Source: a gamma proteobacterium HTCC2207 (GTDB lineage Bacteria; Pseudomonadota; Gammaproteobacteria; Pseudomonadales; Porticoccaceae). Taken from it: a stretch of 33,716 nucleotides of DNA. Positions 25,081 through 33,554 of the stretch are shown here, one piece after another. The stretch lies in contig CAJJAO010000027.1 of NCBI GenBank assembly GCA_905182265.1, positions 1 through 33,716 on the forward strand, read 5' to 3'. How positions within the stretch are numbered: position 1 is the stretch's first letter; each line of letters starts with the position of its first letter. A program made the translations under genes and the position numbers. The notes under the pieces are model-generated. The model was not told the origin of the DNA, did no database searches, and worked only from the letters and a program-made list of their open reading frames with translations.

Positions 25081-25408
25081 GCTCTAGGCCCTAGCAGCAC
25101 CTGAGTTACAGGCGCTAGCGCCGACAATATGCCTAAAACTACTATAAAAACTAAGGGCAGCACCTCATCGTTAACACCGTTACTTTTCTGAATAAATTAT
25201 TCGAGTAACCAGCAAACGGGTCAATTTAGAGCAGATAACGGCTTTAATTACAGCCGATGCCCCTGTTATCGCATATTACTGTATTTGGTCTCAAATGGAC
25301 TGTGTTTAGCCACGACCACGCTGTAACTTACATCATTGGATATCTATCTAACTCTTTTATAAGGATAGAGCCCAGTTTTATTATTTTTTACCTTGGGGGT
25401 TTAATAGC
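25081..25408 (+). promoter_or_regulatory. intergenic region upstream of the second TonB-dependent receptor
   Basis: A 328-base gap without a credible gene; an open frame from 25257 is rejected. It holds a perfect 12-base palindrome GGCGCTAGCGCC (25111-25122) just after the methyltransferase. Two further symmetric sites (25172-25202, listed separately) lie in the middle. An AT-rich stretch leads to the GGGGG ribosome binding site nine bases before the receptor ATG. The receptor promoter is presumably here, but no confident -35/-10 pair was picked. Confidence 0.4.
25172..25202. promoter_or_regulatory. two candidate operators upstream of the receptor
   Basis: An inverted repeat TAAC-acc-GTTA at 25172-25182 is followed seven bases later by a perfect 13-base palindrome GAATAAATTATTC (25190-25202). 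Closely spaced symmetric sites in the leader of a nutrient receptor are good candidates for regulator binding. No regulator gene lies in the adjacent operon, and short AT-rich palindromes also arise by chance. Confidence 0.3.
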
Positions 25409-28318
25409 ATGTTATTTAAAAAGAAAATTCTTTCTAGCAGTGTAGCTCTGGCTTTAATCAGCGTGGCGATACCTGCTTATGCTCAAGACGGAGCACAGAT
25501 TGAAGAGGTTATTGTTGAAGGCGGTATTCGCGCAAGTTTGAAGCGCGCTATGGACATTAAACGTGACTCAGCTGGTGTTGCAGATGCAATCTCCGCAGAG
25601 GACATGGGTAAGTTTCCAGATACTAACCTTGCAGAATCTCTCCAGCGCGTGACTGGTGTATCTATTGATCGTCAGCGCGGTGAAGGCAGCCAGATTACAG
25701 TTCGTGGCTTTGGTCCAGAGTACAACTTGGTGACCCTGAATGGTCGTCAGATGCCTACTCACAATGGCGTTAACCGTTCATTTGATTTCGGTGACCTGGC
25801 GTCAGAAGGGATTTCAGCGGTTGTAGTTCACAAAACTGGTAATGCTGCTTCAGCTACCGGTGGTGTGGGTTCAACGGTTAATATCATTACTACTAAGCCT
25901 CTAGAAGCCGGCAAAATAGCAACCTTCGGTGCGAAGATGGCTATGGACACGTCTACAGAGACTGGCGATACAGTGACTCCTGAGTTTTCAGGCCTGTACT
26001 CGAACACATTTGCTGACGACACCGTCGGTATTGCGATCAGTGCTTCTTCGCAGACACGTAACAACGCAGTTAACACTGGTTCGGTTGGCGGCTGGCACAC
26101 TACAGCAGGCGACACTGACGGTGGTTGGACTTCGGTTCCGTTTAATGAAGGCCAGATAAATCGCCCGACAGATGCCGCTGGCAACATGTCTATCCCGCAG
26201 AGCAGTGCTTACAACCTAAGCGAATATGAAACTGATCGTGTTAACGGCCAGCTAACTTTGCAGTGGGCTCCTTCAGATACACTTACTGCGACGGTTGATT
26301 ACACCTACTCAGAGTTTGAATTAGAGCGCACTTACAGCGACCTATCTGCTTGGTATAACCTGGGCAATAACACCCAGACTTCAGAATGGGACGATGGCCT
26401 AATTGCCTCGCCGATTATGTACAGCGAAGCTAGCCCCAACAGTGACTTCGCAATGGGTATTGGCCACGATGGTTCTACCAGCGAAAATGAGTCTATCGGC
26501 CTTAACTTGGCATGGCAGGCTACTGACGAGTTAAGCCTGACTTTTGATTACCATGATTCTTCCTCAGAAAAAGGTGCTAACAGCCCCTTCGGTACGAGTT
26601 CATTGGTGACCATGGCTAGCTTTAACCGTGTACAGACCACTGGTTACTTTGACCAGGATCTTCCTATCTTAGAGTTGAGCCTTAACTCTGGTGCTGACGG
26701 TGCGGATAGACCTCTATATAAAGACGATATGATTATTACTGGTAGTGTATTTGGTAATGACCTGTCGCGTATGGACGTAGAGCAGTCACGCTTTGCCGGT
26801 AGCTTCCTAGCCGACGACGAGACAAGCATCGACTTTGGTGTCGAGCTAACAGAAATCAGCAACCGATCTACAAGTAAGTCGGTTGAGCGCGGTACCTGGG
26901 GTGGTATTTCAGATCCCGGTTATATCAGCGACATTCTGGTTCGATCTTCTATGGCCAACTCATTCGACCAGGTTTCTGGTGGTAATGACCCAAGACGTCA
27001 GTCTGAATACTTCACTACAACTCTAGAGCAGATTGTTGAGCTGGCAGAAGCATTGCCACTAGCATCTACTCAGACTGTTGGTGACTGTGGCACAGCTTAT
27101 TGCGCCTCGACTGCATGGGACAATGACAAGCGCACCACAGAAGAAACTACTGCGGTCTACGTTCAGCTGAACCATGAAACTGAGTTTAATAGCATGCCTA
27201 TTAGCTTGCGCGCCGGTCTGCGTTACGAGAGCACAGATGTTACATCTGCGGCCCGTGCACCTACCTATGATGATGTTTACTGGGAAGGTGGCAACGAATT
27301 CTATTTGGTCCAGGGTACTGACGTCGCGTTTGATAGTTATGAAGGTTCTTACGACCTAATGCTGCCAAACCTAGATATCAATATCGATCTAAGAGACGAC
27401 TTGGTTCTACGTGCTTCTGTGAGCAAGACAGTTACACGTCCTAGCTACGAGAGCATTAAGGGTGGCACGACTGTAGATGGCCAGACCTTTAAGTTCCGCG
27501 ATGCTCGTGCAGCTGGTGGTGATCCTGGTCTGAAGCCTATCGAATCAGAGAACTTTGATCTATCGATTGAATGGTACTACGGCGATGCGGACTACGTGTC
27601 GGTCGGCTACTACCAGAAGACGGTTGATAACTTTATTGGTAACGGCTTCAAGGATATGGCTCTGTTCGGTTTGAACGATCCAGCTTCTGGTGGCTTATAC
27701 GCTGAGACTGCTGCATCTGAAGGTCTAGATGCTGGCGCTCAGTACACGTTGATTGGTCAGGCTATGTCTAGCGCCTTCGTTGACGGTCGCTACTACGGAA
27801 CTGCCGCAAACGATCCGCTTACGTTCACCGTTGCAGTACCTACTAACGAAAAGACCGCTAAGGTCGACGGTATCGAGATGAACTGGCAGCATAACTTTGC
27901 TGATACTGGCTATGGCTTTATCGTCAACGCCACTATCGCTAATGCTGACATTGCATTCGATCCCCTAGCTCTGGAAACACAGTTTGTTCTTAATGGACTG
28001 AGTGACTCGGCTAACCTGATTGGTTTCTACGATAAAGGCGGCTTCCAGGCACGTTTCGCTTATAACTGGCGTGACCAGTTCCTAGCGGGCATTGGCCAGG
28101 GACAGGGTTCATCTGCGATTAACCCAACTAATATCCGCGCCTATGGCCAGTTGGATATGAGTGCTAGCTACGAAGTTAACGACAACCTAACGGTTTTCTT
28201 TGACGGCATTAATATCACCGAGTCTGACTTCCGTGTTTTCGGTCGTGAAGAAACTCAGGTGTTACAAGCAGGTCAAACTGGCGCACGCTACAACCTAGGT
28301 GTTCGTTACACTTTCTAA
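25409..28318 (+). CDS. TonB-dependent receptor, large Caulobacter/Xanthomonas type
   Basis: A 969-residue TonB-dependent receptor. The signal peptide ends at AYA|Q (residue 25), then a TonB-box-like IEEVIVEG (31-38). The plug has KFPDTNLAESLQRVTGVSID and the RGFGPEYNLVTLNGRQMP segment that marks the large TonB-Xanth-Caul subfamily, often tied to carbohydrate or polymer uptake. The barrel ends in YNLGVRYTF with the C-terminal phenylalanine. The ribosome binding site GGGGG lies nine bases upstream. It is followed by a strong terminator hairpin and then the halogenase, SapC, cupin and halogenase genes, a pairing seen near such receptors in other proteobacteria. The imported compound is unknown. 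Confidence 0.94.
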   Translation: MLFKKKILSSSVALALISVAIPAYAQDGAQIEEVIVEGGIRASLKRAMDIKRDSAGVADAISAEDMGKFPDTNLAESLQRVTGVSIDRQRGEGSQITVRGFGPEYNLVTLNGRQMPTHNGVNRSFDFGDLASEGISAVVVHKTGNAASATGGVGSTVNIITTKPLEAGKIATFGAKMAMDTSTETGDTVTPEFSGLYSNTFADDTVGIAISASSQTRNNAVNTGSVGGWHTTAGDTDGGWTSVPFNEGQINRPTDAAGNMSIPQSSAYNLSEYETDRVNGQLTLQWAPSDTLTATVDYTYSEFELERTYSDLSAWYNLGNNTQTSEWDDGLIASPIMYSEASPNSDFAMGIGHDGSTSENESIGLNLAWQATDELSLTFDYHDSSSEKGANSPFGTSSLVTMASFNRVQTTGYFDQDLPILELSLNSGADGADRPLYKDDMIITGSVFGNDLSRMDVEQSRFAGSFLADDETSIDFGVELTEISNRSTSKSVERGTWGGISDPGYISDILVRSSMANSFDQVSGGNDPRRQSEYFTTTLEQIVELAEALPLASTQTVGDCGTAYCASTAWDNDKRTTEETTAVYVQLNHETEFNSMPISLRAGLRYESTDVTSAARAPTYDDVYWEGGNEFYLVQGTDVAFDSYEGSYDLMLPNLDINIDLRDDLVLRASVSKTVTRPSYESIKGGTTVDGQTFKFRDARAAGGDPGLKPIESENFDLSIEWYYGDADYVSVGYYQKTVDNFIGNGFKDMALFGLNDPASGGLYAETAASEGLDAGAQYTLIGQAMSSAFVDGRYYGTAANDPLTFTVAVPTNEKTAKVDGIEMNWQHNFADTGYGFIVNATIANADIAFDPLALETQFVLNGLSDSANLIGFYDKGGFQARFAYNWRDQFLAGIGQGQGSSAINPTNIRAYGQLDMSASYEVNDNLTVFFDGINITESDFRVFGREETQVLQAGQTGARYNLGVRYTF

Positions 28319-28354
28319 GTTTTAGAAGGTGTAATCAGTAATCGTTTGTAAAGT

Positions 28355-28396
28355 AACAAAGAAGCCGCTTAATGTTTTTTAAGCGGCTTCTTTGTT
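28355..28396 (+). terminator. strong hairpin terminator after the receptor gene
   Basis: A perfect 18-bp inverted repeat (28355-28372 with 28379-28396, core GAAGCCGCTTAA / TTAAGCGGCTTC) with a six-base loop, 37 bases after the receptor stop. A short T-rich stretch follows. It is well placed to end most receptor transcripts before the halogenase operon that begins at 28454. Confidence 0.85.
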
Positions 28397-28453
28397 TGTG
28401 CCGTACAAGAGATACAATGGTAGTAACCAAGACTATTTAACTAGCTGATATCA

Positions 28454-30073
28454 ATGACTAAAAAAATACATCGAGTTGTTATCGTAGGTGGTGGAAGCGC
28501 CGGATGGTTATCTGCAGGGATAATCGCTGCGGAGCACTGTATCGGGTTTGATTCAGCTGCCAACTCTGTTTTCGATCCTGCTTTAGCAAAAAGCAGTTCG
28601 GATAATTTTCAGCTTATATTAGTAGAGTCTCCAGATATTAGTACCATTGGCGTGGGTGAAGGTACCTGGCCGTCGATGCGCACTACATTACAAAAAATTG
28701 GCATCTCCGAAACTGATTTTTTTCGTGAGTGCAGTGCCAGCTTCAAACAGGGCACCTTATTTTCAGGCTGGATGGGCGGAGGCAAAGACGCTACAAGCGA
28801 TGCCTACATTCACCCTTTTACGGCCCCCCAAAGCTATGCCGAGACCAACTTGGCCCCCCACTGGCAGCTTATTCGCGATCAGGTTAACTTTGCCGATGCA
28901 GTATGCCCCCAGAGTGCCCTCGCCGAGGGTAACTTGGCCCCGAAAAAAATCTCGACTCCAGAATATGCCTTTCAGGTTAATTATGGCTACCACCTAGATG
29001 CCGGCAAATTTGCCGAGCTGTTACGGGCTCACTGTGTTGATAACCTGGGTGTACAGCATGTTAAAGCCAATGTGCAGGCCATTAATTCGGCCGATAATGG
29101 TGATATAGCCTCTATTGTGACCGACAGCGCCGGTGTTATCGAAGGTGATCTATTTATCGACTGCAGTGGTTCTAAGGCACTGCTACTGGGCGAGCATTAC
29201 AAGATTCCCTTTTGCAGCAAACAGCAGCATCTTTTCAATAACACTGCCCTAGCAGCTCAGGTTCCCTATGGGAGTCCCGATGATGCTATTAGGTCATTTA
29301 CCCATTCCACAGCCCAGACTGCCGGATGGATCTGGGATATTGGCCTGCCTACAAGGCGAGGCATTGGCCATGTTTATTCCGATGCCCATATTTCGGAAGA
29401 TCAGGCTCGCGCCGAGCTACTTAGCTATATCGAAGCCTCTGCAGGAAAGGATGCGGCAGACCAAGCCATGGTGCGCAAAATCAAATTTGAGCCTGGCCAC
29501 CGCGCCGAGTTCTGGCATAAAAACTGTGTCGCCATTGGCATGTCCGCTGGCTTTATCGAACCATTAGAAGCATCGGCACTGGTATTGGTGGAGCTCTCTG
29601 CCGCCATGATAGCCGAGCAGTTGCCAGCTAATCGACAGACCATGGACCTAGTAGCTAAAAGGTTTAATGACAAGTTTCTGTACCGCTGGGACAGCATTAT
29701 CGATTTTCTTAAGCTCCACTATATTCTCAGTGAGCGGGATGAGCCCTATTGGCGAGACCATCGGGATGAATCGAGCATTCCAGATCATTTAGCAGAGCAG
29801 GTTAAGCTCTGGCGTCATCAGACTCCATGGCATCGCGATACCAGTCATGTGGATGAGCTATTTCCCTCAGCCAGCTTTCAGTACGTACTTTATGGCATGG
29901 GCTTTAAGACCGAAGGCAGCACTACTATGCGACGCTCTGAACAGCAGGCCCATAAAATAGCTGGTAACCTGTTTCAAGAAAACGCAAAACGAACTCAGCA
30001 GTTGCAGGCGTCGATGCCTACCAACCGCGAGCTGATTAATAAAATAAACACCTATGGGCTGCAAAAGATTTAG
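28454..30073 (+). CDS. tryptophan-halogenase-family flavoprotein, divergent
   Basis: A 539-residue protein of the flavin-dependent tryptophan halogenase family. It has the FAD motif GGGSAG (12-17), GVGEGTWPSM (67-75) and the equivalent of the catalytic lysine at K98 (SASFKQG). It differs from the standard at key spots: GWIWDIG (291-297) replaces the GWxWxIP signature, and PLEAS (370-374) replaces PLEST next to the halide-binding loop, while the glutamate E372 is kept. It also carries about 25 extra residues after the FAD motif. The protein is likely to bind FADH2, but whether it halogenates is uncertain. It starts 57 bases after the terminator hairpin and begins the four-gene run. Confidence 0.85.
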   Translation: MTKKIHRVVIVGGGSAGWLSAGIIAAEHCIGFDSAANSVFDPALAKSSSDNFQLILVESPDISTIGVGEGTWPSMRTTLQKIGISETDFFRECSASFKQGTLFSGWMGGGKDATSDAYIHPFTAPQSYAETNLAPHWQLIRDQVNFADAVCPQSALAEGNLAPKKISTPEYAFQVNYGYHLDAGKFAELLRAHCVDNLGVQHVKANVQAINSADNGDIASIVTDSAGVIEGDLFIDCSGSKALLLGEHYKIPFCSKQQHLFNNTALAAQVPYGSPDDAIRSFTHSTAQTAGWIWDIGLPTRRGIGHVYSDAHISEDQARAELLSYIEASAGKDAADQAMVRKIKFEPGHRAEFWHKNCVAIGMSAGFIEPLEASALVLVELSAAMIAEQLPANRQTMDLVAKRFNDKFLYRWDSIIDFLKLHYILSERDEPYWRDHRDESSIPDHLAEQVKLWRHQTPWHRDTSHVDELFPSASFQYVLYGMGFKTEGSTTMRRSEQQAHKIAGNLFQENAKRTQQLQASMPTNRELINKINTYGLQKI

Positions 30074-30126
30074 CGAAAGAGATAATAAACGCCATAGCGA
30101 AAACTAATAAAAGCCCTAACGAAAGG
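30071..30126 (+). repeat. degenerate 22-24-bp tandem repeat beginning at the halogenase stop codon
   Basis: Three units begin at 30071 (TAGCGAAAGAG...), 30095 (TAGCGAAAACT...) and 30117 (TAACGAAAGG), spaced 24 and 22 bases apart. Each starts with TAGCGAAA or TAACGAAA, and the first begins exactly with the halogenase stop codon. The array fills most of the 67-base gap before the SapC gene. Confidence 0.7.
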
Positions 30127-30140
30127 CTGCCGGAGCAAGC

Positions 30141-30866
30141 ATGAGTAACTACGTAATACTGACCAAGGTCGCCCATAAAGACACCAAGGTGATTCTAGAT
30201 CGCAGTACAGCCTATGGCGACAAGGTAAAGATTGCCCTGACCTTTCCTCCTGAGTTTAGAAACGTCCAGGCCTGCTACCCCATCTTTTTTATTAAAGATG
30301 GCGAGACAGGGCAGTTTTATCCAGCGGCAGTGTTTGGTTTTGAAGAAAATGAAAACCTATTTCTCAGTGATCAGGGTTGGGACGCCAGCTATATTCCCAT
30401 GATGATTCGTCGTCATCCATTTTTGATTGGTTATCAGCCCGGCCCCAACGGCGAAGCTGCCGAGGATAACCCTGTGGTTTCCATCGACATGGACAACCCA
30501 AGACTGAACACCGAAAAAGGCGAAGCGCTGTTTACCGAAGAGGGTAATCAAACAGAATACTTGCAGCAGTCGATTGCCGGTCTCGAAGCCATTCATGCGG
30601 GCCATGAGCATAATAAAATCTTTATCGAGGCCCTATTAGCCAATGACCTGTTAGAGCCCTTTACGCTAGAAATTACCTTGAACAACGGCTCAAATAATCA
30701 GCTGTTAGGGTTCTACACAATTAGCGAAGAGCGCTTGCGGGAGCTCGATGGCGACACATTGATGAAGCTGAATAAAGAAGGTTATTTGCAGGCAATCCAT
30801 ATGCAGCTAGCTTCGTTTGCCCGAATAAGAACATTAATCGATAAAAAGAACGCTTTGCTATCCTAG
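30141..30866 (+). CDS. SapC family protein
   Basis: A 241-residue SapC-family protein (PF07277). Its opening YVILTKVAHKD, the ACYPIFFIKDGETGQFYPAAVFGF segment and the later GWDASYIPMMIRRHPFLIGY region are the conserved parts of the family. No signal peptide is visible, so it should be cytoplasmic. SapC was named from a surface-layer-linked gene of Campylobacter, but the biochemical role is unknown. In many proteobacteria it is found beside TonB receptors and tryptophan halogenases, as here. It lies 67 bases after the first halogenase and 12 bases before the cupin gene, so it is in the middle of the operon. Confidence 0.88.
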   Translation: MSNYVILTKVAHKDTKVILDRSTAYGDKVKIALTFPPEFRNVQACYPIFFIKDGETGQFYPAAVFGFEENENLFLSDQGWDASYIPMMIRRHPFLIGYQPGPNGEAAEDNPVVSIDMDNPRLNTEKGEALFTEEGNQTEYLQQSIAGLEAIHAGHEHNKIFIEALLANDLLEPFTLEITLNNGSNNQLLGFYTISEERLRELDGDTLMKLNKEGYLQAIHMQLASFARIRTLIDKKNALLS

Positions 30867-30878
30867 GATAATTAGCCA

Positions 30879-31892
30879 TTGTTAGAGATTAATCAGCAAG
30901 TAAAAGAGCGACATGACTGTCGGCTGGACGCGATTCCTGCCGACGTTCTCAACTCATCGGAACCATTAGTTCTACGAGGGTTGGTCGACAGCTGGGCTCT
31001 AGTGCAAGAGGCAAAAAAGTCCAGCCAGAGCAGTATCGATTATCTAGCCAAATTTGAAACCGGTGCCCCTCTAACTGCTTTTGTAGGCGAGCCAGAAGAA
31101 CAGGGCCGAGTATTTTATAACCAAGATTACAGTGGCTTCAATTTCGCCAATCATCGCGTGACCCTGAGTCAGGTGCTAGAGCGCTTAACGGGCTATTTGG
31201 ATACCGTTGAAGCTCCCATGCTCTACGTCGGGTCCACCATGATTGATAAATGGCTGCCGGAGTTTCGTAAAGATAATGATTTAGACCTTGGCGAGCACAA
31301 TCCCGTAGTCAGTATTTGGTTGGGCAACCGCAGCCGCATAGCGGCCCATTATGATTTTCCCACTAATATTGCTTGCTGTGGGGCTGGGCGTCGAAGGGTG
31401 ACATTGTTTCCACCAGAGCAGCTGGATAATTTATATGTGGGCCCCTTAGATTTTACACCTGCGGGGCAGCCTATTAGTTTGATCGATTTTGCCGACCCAG
31501 ACTATGCGCGTTTCCCGAAATTTAGTGAGGCTCTAAAGGCTGCGCAGGTAGTTGAGTTAGAGCCCGGTGATGCATTGCTGATTCCAAGTATGTGGTGGCA
31601 CCATATAGAGGCGCTGGACAATTTTAATGTGTTGGTCAATTACTGGTGGCGCAATACGCCCGCCTATATGGGGCCGCCACTGAATGTTTTGCAGCACGCT
31701 ATGATGAGCTTGCGAGACTTGCCAGTAGATCAGCGCGCTGTATGGCAGCAGCTGTTTGATCATTATGTTTTTAATCCTCAGGAGGAGGCGTTTGCCCATA
31801 TTCCTGAGCAGGTGCGTGGTGTGCTGAACCCCATAAATGAGGCCTCAGCAAAACAAACTCGCACAATGTTGTTGAACAAACTTAAGCGATAA
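30879..31892 (+). CDS. cupin-like / JmjC-domain putative Fe(II)/2OG oxygenase
   Basis: A 337-residue protein resembling FIH-type cupin_8/JmjC oxygenases. The probable iron triad is H157 and D159 in AAHYDFPTN and H241 or H242 in MWWHHIEAL; GDALLIPSMWWH and NVLVNYWWRN are typical final strands. The family hydroxylates protein or peptide side chains or small molecules with 2-oxoglutarate and oxygen. Translation appears to start at TTG (30879), with AGGA ten bases before it and no good ATG nearby. It lies 12 bases after SapC and 21 before the second halogenase. Its role with the halogenases is not known; modification of the same peptide or compound is one idea. Confidence 0.85.
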   Translation: MLEINQQVKERHDCRLDAIPADVLNSSEPLVLRGLVDSWALVQEAKKSSQSSIDYLAKFETGAPLTAFVGEPEEQGRVFYNQDYSGFNFANHRVTLSQVLERLTGYLDTVEAPMLYVGSTMIDKWLPEFRKDNDLDLGEHNPVVSIWLGNRSRIAAHYDFPTNIACCGAGRRRVTLFPPEQLDNLYVGPLDFTPAGQPISLIDFADPDYARFPKFSEALKAAQVVELEPGDALLIPSMWWHHIEALDNFNVLVNYWWRNTPAYMGPPLNVLQHAMMSLRDLPVDQRAVWQQLFDHYVFNPQEEAFAHIPEQVRGVLNPINEASAKQTRTMLLNKLKR

Positions 31893-31913
31893 TTAGTCAT
31901 TGGAGAGAGCGAC

Positions 31914-33404
31914 GTGGCGACACAAAAAATTCAAAAAGTAGTAATTGTGGGTGGTGGAACAGCAGGCTGGATGGCCGGCGCTGCCCTGGCAAAACTAATC
32001 GGCAAAAACCTAGATATCTCTCTGGTTGAGTCCGATGAGATTGGCACTGTGGGTGTAGGCGAAGCAACTATTCCGACTATGATTACCTTGCACCAGCTAC
32101 TGAATATTAATGAGCGCGAATTTGTCGCCGCTGTGCAGGGCACATTTAAACTTGGTATCGAATTTGCCAACTGGAAAAATGTTGGCGAGTCCTACATTCA
32201 CTCCTTTGGTTTTACGGGCGAAGACTGCTGGGCCGGTGGCTTTCAACACTTTTGGTTAAAGGGCAAAGAGCAGGGCATCAGTGGTGACTTCGGTGATTAC
32301 TGCGCCGAACTACAGGCCGCCAAGGCTAACAAGTTTGCTGTTTTGCAGCGCAATGCTTTGAATTATGCCTACCATATGGACGCCAGCCTCTACGCCAAGT
32401 TTTTGCGAAATATTGCCGAACAGAACGGCGCTAAACGCATTGAGGGCAAGATTGTCGACGTGGGTACTGACCATGAGTCTGGTGATATTACTCATGTGAC
32501 TCTTGCTTCGGGGCAAAAGATTGAAGGGGATTTGTTTATTGATTGTAGTGGTTTTGTTGGTCTTTTAATCGACAAAACCCTGCACACTGGCTACGACGAT
32601 TGGTCCCACTTTTTGCCCTGCGATAGCGCGGTGGCTGTGCAGACTAAATCTGTTGGCGAACCTATTCCCTACACTAAGTCCACGGCTCGCGATGCCGGTT
32701 GGCAGTGGCGTATTCCGTTGCAGTCCCGCGTGGGCAATGGCATGGTTTTTTGCAGCAAGTATCTGTCTGACGACGAGGCGATCGAGACGTTGCTGAGTAA
32801 TATCGAAGGGGAGACTCTAACTAAACCCCGGGTGATTAAATTCCGTACCGGTCAGCGTCGCCAGCACTGGAACAAGAACTGTATTGCTCTGGGCTTGGCT
32901 AGCGGTTTTGTCGAACCTCTAGAATCCACCAGTATCCACATGGTGCAGCGTGGCATTATTCGTCTTCTGCAGATGTTCCCCTTTGATGGTATTCGCAAGC
33001 CTGACGTTGAGGAATTCAATACTCAGATGCGCGAGGAGTTTTTGTTTATCCGAGACTTTGTTGTGATGCATTACCATGTCACTGAGCGTGACGACACTAA
33101 GTTCTGGCGCCACTGTAAGTCTATGCCGATCCCTGAGTCTCTTCAGCATCGCATTGATTTGTTTAAGGAGACGGGTAAGGTTTTCCAAAAGGCGGGCGAT
33201 GTGTTTGCTGAGAATTCTTGGACTCAGGTGATGCTGGGGCAGGGCCTTATGCCTGAGCAGTACCACCCGATTGTTAATATGATGTCTGACGATGAGTTGC
33301 GGGGGTTCTTGGAAAACATTAAACATAATGTTGATAGGCTGGTGGAGCAGTTGCCTAGTCATCAGCAGTTTATTGATAACTATTGTCCGGCTGAGGCTAT
33401 GTGA
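31914..33404 (+). CDS. tryptophan-halogenase-family flavoprotein, canonical
   Basis: A 496-residue flavin-dependent halogenase with all the expected motifs: GGGTAG (13-18) for FAD, K79 (GTFKLGIEF) at the position of the catalytic lysine of PrnA, GWQWRIP (262-268) matching GWxWxIP, and EPLEST with E337 beside the halide loop. Such enzymes use FADH2 and oxygen to make hypohalous acid and transfer Cl or Br to an aromatic ring, usually indole. A reductase to supply FADH2 is not in the window. It starts at GTG with a good GGAGAG ribosome binding site. Relatives next to TonB receptors, including tested ones from Xanthomonas and metagenomes, prefer bromination of indoles in vitro, but their natural substrate is unknown. 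Confidence 0.88.
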   Translation: MATQKIQKVVIVGGGTAGWMAGAALAKLIGKNLDISLVESDEIGTVGVGEATIPTMITLHQLLNINEREFVAAVQGTFKLGIEFANWKNVGESYIHSFGFTGEDCWAGGFQHFWLKGKEQGISGDFGDYCAELQAAKANKFAVLQRNALNYAYHMDASLYAKFLRNIAEQNGAKRIEGKIVDVGTDHESGDITHVTLASGQKIEGDLFIDCSGFVGLLIDKTLHTGYDDWSHFLPCDSAVAVQTKSVGEPIPYTKSTARDAGWQWRIPLQSRVGNGMVFCSKYLSDDEAIETLLSNIEGETLTKPRVIKFRTGQRRQHWNKNCIALGLASGFVEPLESTSIHMVQRGIIRLLQMFPFDGIRKPDVEEFNTQMREEFLFIRDFVVMHYHVTERDDTKFWRHCKSMPIPESLQHRIDLFKETGKVFQKAGDVFAENSWTQVMLGQGLMPEQYHPIVNMMSDDELRGFLENIKHNVDRLVEQLPSHQQFIDNYCPAEAM

Positions 33405-33442
33405 TTTGTTGGTGGTAGGTTGTTAGTTGGGAGTACTGATCC

Positions 33443-33554
33443 GGCTTACCTGCCCCTACCCCCTTCCAAAACACGACGTGAATACATCCCTGTAGTCTCG
33501 GAGCCAGCATCCATGCTGGCTACGGTTTTGGAAGGGGGTAGGGGCAGGCAAGCC
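33443..33554. repeat. 30-bp inverted repeat with inner palindrome, REP/MITE-like
   Basis: The left arm 33443-33472 and right arm 33525-33554 are reverse complements over 30 bases with one mismatch; both contain the CCTACCCCCTTCCAAAAC core. The 52 bases between them hold a second stem, GCCAGCAT (33503-33510) and ATGCTGGC (33513-33520), two bases apart. No transposase or target duplication is visible. Size, symmetry and position 38 bases after an operon end resemble REP/BIME or miniature transposon-like elements. It could also act as a transcription barrier between convergent genes. Confidence 0.8.

Noticed and set aside
25257..25445. 62-codon frame before the large TonB receptor
   Set aside because: It runs into the receptor signal peptide in a different frame, has no ribosome binding site and no known family.
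32919..33362. 147-codon minus-strand frame inside the second halogenase
   Set aside because: Antisense to conserved halogenase sequence with histidine/leucine-rich shadow composition.
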